From Dermacentor variabilis (lineage: Eukaryota; Arthropoda; Arachnida; Ixodida; Ixodidae), in the NCBI RefSeq assembly GCF_050947875.1, contig NC_134572.1, forward strand, positions 159,237,105 through 159,301,104: 64,000 bases of DNA. The letters are read 5' to 3'. Shown here in pieces: positions 45,928 to 56,915 of the stretch. The first letter of the stretch is position 1. Every line of letters begins with the position of its first letter. The notes below the pieces were generated by a model that saw nothing but the letters and a program-made list of their open reading frames with translations, did not search any database and was not told the DNA's origin. Position numbers and translations under genes: made by a program.

Positions 45928-47394
45928 GTGTTACCGAACTTTCGTTGTTGTTTTTCAAACGTTTATTAAGCACAAAGAAAGCAGAGGCCTCGTCCCAGTG
46001 CGTCTGTGCTCTTGTCAACAGGGAACTGCGTGCGAGTACGTGTTAAAGAACATGTGTTTAGCCAATACATTATAGCCCCGCACCATTCATTGTCGTGTCT
46101 CTCGTAGACTCTCTGTTTCGTTAGGACGCTGAAATCAATCAATCAATCTTTCAGTCATTTAATCCATCACTGAACCAACGAACTTGTTATATAGCAGGAT
46201 CGATGAATGAATAAAGCTTCGTTTGGTTCGGAAGGGCAAGTCAAGCTTGCAGTGTCATTCCCCGACACAAGGCAAGCAAGCACGCCATCGCCATGTTCCA
46301 GCTGTTGCGATGCGCATCGGGTCTTTCCCGGCGGAGAGTCCTCGGAGCTTCCGTCGCCTGCTGGTAGAAACCGCAGGCCCGCGGCGCAGTTGATCCAAAA
46401 ATGAGACTTTTGCGAATTAAATTAATTTGTTGTGCCACTGGACAACGGGTTCTGTGGTTTGTAAATTTCAGATTTATCCTTTCGCAACGGCTGCTACGCT
46501 GAAGGACGCCTTTCCCTAGTGCTCTTTTTTCTTTTTGAGGCCGCGTGAAACCGTGATCGGGTGTGGAAATCGAAGATCGCGATCGCCTAGCGCTGGCTAC
46601 GGAGCGAGGAAAGCGCCTAAATGGCCCCGGACTGCCGTAACCGCGGCTGTTCATGGTTCTCGCCTTCGCCCGAAGAAAACGTGACCTTTCGTAGGCTTCG
46701 TTAAAAAAAAAAAAAAAAAAAAAGATGCAGAAAATGCCCCCCCCCCCCCCTCCGCCTTTTTGTTAAAGCGGAATTACGGCTGTAAATGTGAAGTGAACAT
46801 ATCCATTCCCAGCGGTAGACTTTCTTTGGTAGGCCCGGTCTTATCTGCCGGTAGCTCCGCGGCACGGCGCTGCTGTCAGTTGTTGAAGGTGGCGGTTGTG
46901 CTTCACACGTCCGCGGCGCACGAGCAACGAAGTGCGATTCCTGTTCTATGAAAGCAAGGGACGAACGCCCAGCGAAATCCAGTGAAACGTAGCCATGCAC
47001 GTATGGCGAAAGGTGTCCCGCGTTGAGAAAGGGTGAGGTGATGTTTCGAGTTCGCAAAAGGCTGCGAAGACCTGCATGACAATACGCGTTCGGGGAGGCC
47101 GCGTGCGTCGCTGACTGGCGACACAGGGGCATCTGAAATTTAGTGCTGCGATGGGACAAATGGTCCGAACCGCTGTGGGGACTATGTGGGATAATTGCGT
47201 AACGTACCGTAGAATAGTACGCATATTTGTCACTACCTGTGTGTACCTTATTTTGGCTGATAAAAAATAGGGGCGAAGACTTGCTCATTCGCACTCCTGC
47301 TATAAGGTTATTCGATGTGTATGTGATAGTCCGCACAACTGTGTGACATTTCCCGTGAAAACTCGCTTTTTTTTAAACCCTCGCACTTTAGTCC
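45928..47394. other. Unassigned stretch
   Basis: An A-run lies at 46703 and a C-run at 46737. A 211-codon minus frame (47336-46701) ends in poly-Phe from the A-run and has no domain. No gene is called. Confidence 0.45.
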
Positions 47395-47560
47395 TTAGGA
47401 GCGGCTTAGTTGTGATGGCAATCGTGCTGGTGAGCGCGATGTCTAGGGTTCGAGTCTCTGTCGCGGCGACTGCATTCCGGCGGGGGCGCAATGCAAAATA
47501 CGCTCGTGTTCCGTGCTTCGGTCGCACAGTAAAGAAACCCAAGTGCTGAAATTTAATCCA
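47395..47560 (+). repeat. tRNA-derived SINE, diverged
   Basis: ggcttagttgtgatggcaat (box A area), agggttcgagtctctgtcgc (box B) and a body with gcattccggcgggggcgcaa, then agtaaagaaacccaagtgct and aatttaatcc. The order matches the 45685 copy reversed, with many substitutions. Confidence 0.75.
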
Positions 47561-50050
47561 GTGCTCTCTATTGTAGCCAGCGCGTTAATCGAATCACTCA
47601 CTCTCTCGATCACTAATGAAAGGGACTTGCAGCGTGCCCTGTGTAAGCAGTAACTGCCGACTGCGGGGAAAGGCATTCGTCTTGGAAAAGTAGACAGTAA
47701 AACGTGATGAGGATCAATGTCATTATAACGATGATTAATGAGCAAACGCTAAGTACTCCCACTGATTTGCGGATTCAAAAAGGAAGAGTCGCGTAATTTG
47801 GCTGGTAGCCGAAGTGGCGAAGACCAATATTGAAGCAGCACGTATAACACTGGCAGTCTCGGAGCGGGGGTGCTGGACTAGGTGCTCTGATTGATCAGCA
47901 AACTAATGTGGTGGCACTGCGCATAGGTCAATGACATTTCCTGTACTGTGGAACGTTTACTCACACTAGCTCCTCCCCACAGAGAGAGAGGGAGAGAGGA
48001 AAACAATCTCGCTGCCTTTTCACTACACAGCAGGCCACGCAGGCCACACTAACGAAACGAGCTCTTCGCAATCCGTAACACTGTAACACAAGGTCTAACT
48101 CCTTGTAAAAACAAGAGCGCAACTCAATTCCCCGAGGTGTATCAGATCGCGAGAAGCCGTCGAAAACGTATCAGATTTGCACGGCTCGCAGTAGATCCAG
48201 GTAGGCTAGATAAAACGAGATCGGCGGCTGGCGGTGGTCGTTCGCGGGTAACCGGATCTGCCTCAATAAGTTCGCGCTCCAATCTTCCTGCTGTCAGCCA
48301 CATTGAATATCACCGCTGTCGCTCTCTCGCAAGAGAAGAAAGGAAAGAGAGAAGGAAGAAATAGCTGTAATCATTTGCCGCTCTGACGTCTCGGTAGATT
48401 GTTGCCCGTAGTGCTAAGGAGAGTGGACCGCCTTTGCCGCCAATGTGTCTCTGCTCGAGAAGTGCGCAGTAAATGCGCGCAATAAATTTGCGCTCCTCGG
48501 CACGGAACCTTTCTTCTCCGAGACTCGCTCGCCCAGCGCGAAGCTCAGTGTCTTCTTCTTCACCGAGATTGGCGCCCTCGCTCATATATATCTCACGTTC
48601 GCAAAAAAAAAAAGGAAAAATGAAAAAAAGGGAACTCTTCCCCGTGAATGTGCAGGGTGGGTACGAATCGGCGCGTAATAGTAATTGCGGTCGGCATTCA
48701 CACGCCGCCCTGAAATAAACACACACGCTCACATCGAGAGCCTGTTATCACTCGTTCGCATCATGCGCGCGTGCTTCTTCTCTCTGCACCACGGGATAAG
48801 GGGGTGGGTGTGGGAGGAGGAGCGAGACCGGCAGTGGGCCCCGAACTGGCGTGCCCGTCCACGCACACGCACAGCACCCGCCGATCATCGTCCCAGGCCG
48901 CCACTTGTTGTTTGGCGAATGCGCCTAGCTGTGCTCACGAAGCGCATAAATCCTGGGGCGTAAATGGCGATCACGCGCACCCAGCGTAGCCAGCGATGCC
49001 TGTTGGCAGGAGGGCGAACAACTAGAGGGAACGAGAGTTGAGCCCCGCGTGCGTATATAGTAAGCGTCGAGGAGCGCGGTCTCCCTAGGGGCCTCTGGCG
49101 GTTAGTGATAATGGACGGCCTTTCTTCTTGCGTGTGCGTGCGCGCGAGCGAGCCGGTGTCGTGATACCGCAGAACGACGTGAAGTTGGGTATTGCGGTTT
49201 GCCGCGTGAATGGCCGCTGCTACCAGACACTGTAGCGGAGCCGTTCCTCTTTCTTGGTTTCCTAAGTGGTTTCCCGCGTGGCTGAATTTTCGTCCTGTTT
49301 TTTGTTCCTCGCCGGGTGATGTTTCGGGGTTAGTCTTTTGATGCAGTTCACCCTACTGCGCAACAACTTTTATGAGAACGGAGATCGCAAAAAAAGAAAA
49401 GAAATTTTACCGCTACTTTGCGACCAAGCGTGGAAGTTTATGTAGGTAACCAGTGGGTCGCGCTCCATAAAAGGCTACGACGAATTCTAGTTTCTCTTTT
49501 CCTTTTTTCTCGGTATCTCGAGCTTTTACTTATGCCCTTTGAGGTAGCATACAAGGTTTAGTTTTAGATGGCGCCGTTTTGTGCTACAGAACATCCTCGA
49601 AATGTTCTGCCCCGTTGCTTAAGTTACTACAGAATTAAGAAACACTGAATACCTTCGTCTTTACAGCGACAGCAATGCATGCGGATTTTAGCACATGTAT
49701 AGTATATGGCGCTTGTACGACGTCTCCTGCTATCCTTACCACATCAACGAGTTGTACCGGTGCTGGCAACGGCGCCGAGGATGGCGTCAAATAAGTCACC
49801 CTATATTTATAGTCAGGTCCACGTTGAAATTAAAAATTGCTTCTTAACACCGTCGCGAAGCGTCACACCGTCAATAACACCACCGCTGCACGCGACATTT
49901 CGCATGCAGCAGTGGTTCGACGAGGGAGTCATGCTGCAACGCATTGGCACATGTAACACCTATAGAGTGACAATCATTGCTCCTTGCGAGCGTGCAGTTG
50001 CTTGTGTTTACGTCACGGACATAAGAACGGAGCTGCCCCGGTGCTGAACA
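47561..50050. other. Unassigned stretch
   Basis: Mixed composition, CpG-rich from 48.1 kb, with short frames only (113 codons + at 49706; 140 codons - at 48732). A tatatagtaag word lies at 49053 in a GC-rich context, which might be a TATA-type promoter. Nothing supports a transcript. Confidence 0.4.
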
Positions 50051-52018
50051 CCTTTCGTCAGCATGACGTCACCAATTAGGCTGCGAGTGAACATATACAT
50101 TATTATTATTTGTTTTGAACACATATACACAGTTTACAGGAAAGGGAAAGCGACGGGCAGGCTGGCAACTGCCACCGGAAGGGGCACAACGCCTGCCTGC
50201 TCTTCTGAAGGGAGGTGACATAAGGAAACGGAGAAGGAGGCACACGGGCACGCACGCGGACAGGGAGGGAGGGGCTGATGAAGTACACTGCTCCAGCAAA
50301 GCGCGTCGTCGTTCTACGCATGAACGGTGTGTGTGGGTTGTAAAGTACGCGAAGCGCCAGTTCTAGCGTTCCCCTTCGCCGCCCGAAGCGGGTTGCAGAG
50401 TAAAGTGTCCGAGACACTGCGCCGCGAATGCGGCTCCGTGTAAATTGATATCGACAACGAAAGCACATCCGGGTGGCGCGGTCGTGTCGGTTGCGTTGAC
50501 ATCCGATCTTCTCGTACCATTTCCTCTATATAGGGGCGGTATATTTGCGCCGGCGGTGACAACCCATTTGTGTTTGCATCGCTGTCGTGGCAGTTAACGA
50601 CACAACAGTAACGTACGCGCGGTCTTCCTTTGCAGTGCCGGCAAAGCTGCGGCCTACGCAAAAAAAAAAAAAAAAAACAGCTTTGCGCGTGCTTGAGAGA
50701 GCGCGATTTTGCGGGGTAGCGGTGGAAGCGTACACCCGCGTGTCGCTGAGTCATTCCGCCAGCGGCGAAATGAGCGCTGGTATCGAGTGGGGGGAAAAAA
50801 AAGGAGAAAACCATCGCCTTATGACGTCTACTACAATACGACAACGTTCTACCGCGAGCCCTCAGCGACGACCGAAGGCGTCCTCGTGCGTGGCGCGGAA
50901 GTGACATTCGTCTTTGGTGTCTGCGCCGAATATTTGTAATTTCAGTGGCCCGGCATTCCTCTCTTTCCCTTTTTTCCCCGTCGCTCTGCGCTCCTTCGTC
51001 CGGCCACGCCCATTTCTTCCGGGACAGACGGTAGGCACTTATCAGCACAAGTGGAGCGGGCAGACAAGGACCGAGGTTGTTGCACTTATGCCGTCGGCTC
51101 CCGGCCGTAATACGATGTCGCCTGACGACGTGTCGTAACTTTGCCTGACTGCATCGTTGCTGTATATCTCTTCGCAGGCGTTTAATCTTACACGCAAAAA
51201 GGCAGCGCTCAATCACTTAGAACTCGCATTCATATTCAAAACTTTGCCTTCACGTGTGTGCAGGCGCGAGGTGTCATGCGACCGGCACTTTATTCTAAAC
51301 TGTAGACCTTGCCACGGCCCCGACCGCCGCGAACATCGTGGCCCTAGACGAGTGCTATTGTGACATTGTCAAATTCCGCGGTGTGGTCCAGTTCGCCGTC
51401 TTGTCACTTAAGCTTGCCTCGCAAGGCCGCTTCGCGTTGGCGTCGCCATTCGTCTTTCATTTTATTTTTAGCCTTGCTGGCTCACAAGTCTTCCCCTTTA
51501 TTGGTTAGAATGGCCGCTTTGCTGTTGCAGAAGTGTAACCTACACTAACACTGATAACTTTAGCGTCCCTATAACGAATGAAAGTTAATTACGGTTAATC
51601 CACTGACGTCGGTATCAACTGGCTCGATGACTATATATATGACGTTCCGGCGATAGGCACCTGATCGCAGGTTCGGCTTAGGGCCTCGTTTCGGTGTGAG
51701 CGCAGTGAAAAAAAAAAAAAAAAAGAACGCTCGTATACAATCACGTGGTTAGCTCAATTCAACATGTACTCCGAGTCTTTGCCATTGGCCGGTCCCCCTT
51801 CGCTAATAATTTATTCAGCATCAACGTTGGCTGAAATTTTGGCTTAGGAACAATTGTAACGCAAGAAGTCCTTTTTTTTTATGAATGCAAGCCCTGGTGC
51901 GCAGCAGCGACGTCATATCCCAGGCGCCATAGTGTTGAACCATTCAGATCGTCGTAAATTTACTACGACGGAGAGATCGAAGCGCAAATAACCAAGACAG
52001 TCAAAAGACGCTACGGCT
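50051..52018. other. Unassigned stretch, possible dispersed repeat at 50.1 kb
   Basis: From 50110 the words ttgttttgaacacatatacac and acaggaaagggaaagcgac look repeat-like. A 300-codon minus frame (51216-50314) is open but contains poly-Phe from an A-run and no recognisable domain. A-runs lie at 50660 and 51710. Confidence 0.35.
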
Positions 52019-54230
52019 GTGTCCCTCGCCACTGCGCATGCGCTGACGAGTATCGGGGGTATGCGCACGCGCGCGAGACTGCGTGAGCTATGCTCTGCAA
52101 GTGCCGGGACCGGCCGGATTCGGTGCCGTTATGGCGATGCTCAACTCACACGTACGCGCCGAAATTTCTGGAGAACCCTCTGCTGCTCTTCGGCGCATTT
52201 TACCCCGTTTTAGAGAGGCCGAAGGCTGTAAAGGAATCGGCCGGCCGGAGTCCTACATACGGCGCGCCAATCTCTTTTTCTTTTCTTTTTTGCGAGGTCG
52301 TAAGTGGAGTCGTCGGATTGCCTCGGGCGCCGTCGCTTCTCGAAGACGGGGCGAACTCACGACGGCTGCTCCGTGCGGGCGCGAACTCGCCGCCATGCAG
52401 AGAGAATAATTTTTATCGCGCCAGCGAATGAAGCCAAGCTGGGGCCGTTCGCGAGCTCTGCCAAGTCCCTGACGAGGGAACGGGCCCGCTGGTGCTTTTC
52501 GGGGCGCCAGTCTTTTTTTTTTTTTTTCGCGCACCTTCATGGGCGCGTTTTCACTCGGTTTCGGAGAATGCACCCTCTCCTCCCCCGCTTCACTCGCGCG
52601 CGGCATTGTGTATCGGGGTCGGGACGCACGATCTTCGTGTCCAGCGCGCACACTTTTTTTTTTTTCGCGTGACCTCCCGTCCGGCTAAATCGTTGTACGC
52701 GGAAGCTCCGTGTTGAGGGCCGGCGCGTTGCCCGCGAATAAAAAAGCTTTCGTAACTTCAGGCCGGCATGCGCTTGCGCATTTCGTGCTTATTCGTTCGT
52801 TTTTTTTTTATCTCTTTAAAGAGCTTGCGCCGAGCACCGCGCGTAGCCCAGCGCACGATCGCCGCTACGCGAGCTCGCGCCTTATCGCCGACCTGGCGCC
52901 GCGTGTGAACGCGAGCCGAGTTGCGGATGTGTATGTGCGCGCGTGCGTGTATGCGAGCTCGCGCACGAGCACCCGTGTGCTCGCATCGTCCACATAAACG
53001 CGCGATTATCTGTGCGGCAGCGTCGAAAGCCGCTTCTTTGTGAACGAGTAGAAGCGTTTAGGCGACCGCGTATCGCAATCGAGACAACTGCGAGGCTGCC
53101 CGAAATGTGGCGAGCGGGAAGCGAGGAATAGAGCGTTTCTTTCTTTTTTTTTTTTAATCTCTCGCCCGAGCCGCGAGTCGCCGAAATCCCCACGGCGTGC
53201 TTCGCGGAAGCGGCGCAGCCAGTTAACTGGACATGGTGGCGGCGAGATCGGTTCGCGTCGTCGTACATCCACTTTTTTTGTTCTAGCGGGGGGGGGGGGG
53301 GGGGGAGGATGATATATTTTGATAAAGGGTTGTGGATTACCGTCGCTTCGGCCCTTCGCGCGTCCCAGATAAGAGTCCCGTCGTTCCGAGAGATAAAGCC
53401 TTCCGTATGGGTTCGCCCCACTCGACGAGCTTGTTTTAAATTGCGCTTGTCATCCGCGTGCAATACGCCCTCGTTGTTTCTCGCCGGCGTTGCTCTAATT
53501 TTTCACGTTTTGACGGTACCCCCGGTAAATGCCCTGTTACGCCGCTTTTCTCTCCGATGCGCGTTTAAAAGAGCGCGCGGGTAACCTATCGGGGCGTCAT
53601 CTCGCGTCGGCGCGTCGGCGCGCCGTGTGGTTAGGCGGCGACTGATCGCGGACGATCGTTGTCGCGTCAGCGGCGCGCGGACAAGCGAGGGGCCGCGATG
53701 GCCCGGCGATAGCGCACCCTGCTGGCGAGCCACGTGTGCAAGTTGCACCACGACGCGCTCTAAACCGCTCGCTGGGCACAATTTGAACGCGCTAGCCTCC
53801 GGGGCAAGCCTGTTGCCGCCGCGTGTTATGCGCTACGTAGTACCTTGCCTGCGCTCCGGCGCTTGATTTATGCGGCGCTGACAGGTTCAACGACGGGAGA
53901 GACCGATCGCGCTGCATTGCGAAGCCGACGGCGTCCTCCGCCTTCGAAGAGGCGCCACTCGCGCACCCTGGTGGTGGTAGCCCGCCCCGTTGTGCGCCTC
54001 TCGCCGTGAAGCTTCGACGAATCTTTCCCGCCGTAGGCATCTCTACGAGCGGCCGCGTGTGCACCGTATGAAAGCTGCGTCCGAAAATTGCGGCACTAAT
54101 CAGAGCGCTCCGAATCGTCTATTCCAAAGACTTATTGGTACGACGGGAACCACGTTCCCACCGCTGTGGGAGAGGCGGGAGGGGGAAGGCGGGGCGCGTT
54201 GTAGAATTGCGAGTGATCGAAATTAAACCG
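52019..54230. promoter_or_regulatory. Extended CpG-rich region
   Basis: High GC and many CpG, with T-runs (52511, 52652, 53140) and a G-run at 53287. Frames are open on both strands (up to 193 codons) with Arg/Ala/Pro-rich products and no domain. It resembles a CpG-island-like regulatory stretch, but transcription start evidence is missing. Confidence 0.3.
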
Positions 54231-55693
54231 GTGTCTTGCATCGCGGCGTGCCTGATTGTCACGATGCAGCTTTGCTGTGCGTTCAGTCACGCGGCTTCCT
54301 TACTTTCCCTACGTCTTTTGTCGTGCGCACGATAGCACGCGTTTCTTTTTTTTTTTTTTTCGTTGTCCCAAAAGGCACCACGCGTTCGGGTCCGCAGCGC
54401 ACAAGCGTCTGCACCCGATAATTTTACTACGTAAATGTTGCTTCACTGTCCGCTGTCTGCGGTTCCAGTTCGCTTCGTTCCGACGGAACCTGTTGAGCCG
54501 CTAAAATTTCAAAGAACAAACAAACAAACGAGAACTCGCTCAATCGTGCGAATGAATCGAGCCGCACCTTGTCGCCGGCATTACATGTGTGTACCCCCCT
54601 CCTTCCCCACCCTCGTGAGACGTTCGCTTGTCCTGTCCAGTCGAAGCTCGCGTCTTGCCCGAACACCGGGCGGAAGCGGCTCGGACGACGTGAAGCGACA
54701 AGAGCTTGTCGCGTTGCTCGCCCGCTGTGTCCCAGTCCCAGTTTCTCGGCATCGGCTGAGCTGTCACGTGCCACTGGCGCTATTCGCAATAGCGGTTATG
54801 CGCGCTCTGCGTATGCGACGTCCGCCGCATTCACCACGGGCACGCACGAGGCCCGTCTTCTCTGCCTCGTGTTTTCGACCGCGAGGTGGACTTGGTACAC
54901 CGACTCAGCGTGACTTGTTTTCTTTTCCTGGCGGTATGGTCTCTTTTAGAGTCTCTCAGCATTGCGCCTGTCCGACTTAAAATGCGGAACAGCTGAGGCG
55001 TTAAGAGCAAACGGCAGGAAAGACGATATGCGGCGTTCGCTGTCTCTGATACTGTAGAGCAGGGACAGTGTGCTTTCAGGTGGGCGGTGCTATGTGTCCC
55101 CGCACCTGACGCCGTGCCTCTGCTGGGGCTCCTTCTTTCCCTAAATGCAACGCGCGCAACCTGCTAGTCCAGGCCGCCGCTTTCTTTTCCTTTTTTTTTC
55201 TTTTGCGGCGCATTCGAGTGGTCGTTTTATTAGAGCGTTCCCGGCGTGCAATTTAAATTTTGCTCGTCGAAATATTCGAAGGAAACGCAATAGGCGCTGC
55301 TTTCCGGTATACCCTCGTGGGAGCATGGCTCAGCGCCTGGTAGGCGTCGAACTCTGCCGCTCGGAGCGCATTCGACCCGTTTCATTGAAGGTGCCACGCT
55401 CCAGCCGACGAGAGTGGTTCATTGCAGCACGCTCCAGAAAGCCCGGCCTCTTCCTCCTCTCTGGGCGCGCCTCTTCCTGAGGGAAGGGACTGAAATTTAG
55501 TGCGTGCTTTCGTCCTATGCGATCATTTAGCCTGAAACACAAAAACAAAATAGTACCGGCATACGCAGGCCCCAGGAGAGCACCTGAGATTATAATGTTT
55601 GATTATGCCGAAAGGCAGGCTTCTGAAAACATGACACACGTCTTCTGCACCAGGTCTCTTCGCAGAAGCACCGGCGTTCTGTTGGGCCGATTA
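54231..55693. other. Unassigned stretch
   Basis: Moderately GC-rich. Frames of up to 181 codons (54435 +) have no domain. No element ends were recognised. Confidence 0.45.
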
Positions 55694-55838
<145 letters not shown>

Positions 55839-55869
55839 TATTGTGGAGTTTGCACAGTGGGTTATGTGG

Positions 55870-56004
55870 GACCCCGTAGTGGTGGGGTTCCAGATTAATT
55901 TTCAATACACTTGCATTTCGCCCCCATCGAAAAGCGGCCGCCGCCGCGCGGACTCGAACCGGTGACCTCGTGCTGAGCACAGCCACTGAGCCACCGCCGC
56001 GGCT
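55870..56004 (-). repeat. tRNA-derived SINE, internally deleted
   Basis: From 56004 down: ccgcggcggtggctcagtgg (box A), cacgaggtcaccggttcgag (box B), then gcgcggcggcggccgctttt and cgatgggggcgaaatgcaag, then an early jump to aatctggaaccccacc. The middle third of the normal body is missing. Confidence 0.8.
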
Positions 56005-56365
56005 GGCAGACCGGTATCCTCCCGTATGTGCGATGCCGCTGCTCCGCCGGTGATTGCGCTCCTCTAAAATGTCGTACGTTCGCCTGGGAGTGGCTTGAAG
56101 GGCAACTCCGGCATCTTTCTTTTTGTTTTCTGTTTCTTTTTAAAACCATATTAACATGCTGTCATTTTCAAATTGCGTTGCCACTCCTGCCACCGGTAGG
56201 GTGGTTCAGTTTGCTTAGAAACTCAGCGATAACGTTAAATAACCAATAAATGATGACCCAAACGGGTAGCTGCTTCGTGTGACGTCCACGATGGGTCCAT
56301 GTGACGTCAGATCCTACACTACCGTAATGTAAACACGAAGAGCTCGTGCTAAACACGCTGTACAC
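56005..56365. other. Spacer upstream of small frame
   Basis: No gene was seen. A tgacgtcagat word lies near 56303. Confidence 0.45.
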
Positions 56366-56626
56366 GTGGTGCTAACGCCGAAAAAAGCGAAGCCGACGAT
56401 GTCTTCTGAGCACACGGCGAGCTTTTCCAGCTCTTTCGAAGTAGACAGCGGCGACTTCGGCAACGATTTCAACGACGATCTGAGCGCTGAAAGATCCGCC
56501 GTTTGCTTTTCACCCGCCGCCGACGCCCGAGGCAGCTGCCCAACCCCAAGCTCAACGCGTTGTGCTTGCGGCAAGACGAAGAGAAGCACCGGTCATCACG
56601 TCCGCCTGAACGATGATTGTCGATAG
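56366..56626 (+). CDS. Small protein-like frame, unassigned
   Basis: 86 codons. After an internal ATG at 56399, SSEHTASFSSSFEVD then SGDFGNDFNDDLSAERS is Ser/Asp/Phe-rich and acidic, followed by a Cys-containing C-terminus. The composition looks more like a disordered transcriptional or transposon protein start than a chance frame. I do not recognise the family. It may be a repeat-derived first exon. No donor or conserved domain was fixed, so gene status is uncertain. Confidence 0.25.
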   Translation: MVLTPKKAKPTMSSEHTASFSSSFEVDSGDFGNDFNDDLSAERSAVCFSPAADARGSCPTPSSTRCACGKTKRSTGHHVRLNDDCR

Positions 56627-56842
56627 GCCGTCGTCTCGCAGAAAGAGAAGCCAGCTTCGTCTCTCCCGGGCGAAGGCGCGGTGTAGGCGATGACGTCACA
56701 AACACAGGGTGGCCAGTGGAAAAGTCGTGCATTTGTGGGGACGAGTCGGCAACATGAAGCCAATCTTTAAAAAATTCATTTCCAGGAATCAGAACGCAAA
56801 AGAGAATGTAGGTTAAGAGAGAGAGGGAGCAAATGATAAATG
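56627..56842. other. Unassigned spacer
   Basis: A tgacgtcacaa word lies at 56690, then an AG-rich tract near 56815. No gene was seen. Confidence 0.45.
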
Positions 56843-56915
56843 AAAGGTAGGAAGGTTAACCAGGACTGAGCCCCGTTTGCTACCTTACACTGGGGGAAGG
56901 GAAAAGGGAACGGTG
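56843..56915 (+). repeat. Dispersed repeat, copy B
   Basis: aggaaggttaaccaggactg, then ccccgtttgctacctt, then ctgggggaagggaaaaggga matches 7536-7605 in order. Same family, same strand. Confidence 0.6.

Noticed and set aside
50314..51216. 300-codon minus frame as a gene
   Set aside because: Long but contains poly-Phe from an A-run, with no recognisable domain and no splice or start context.
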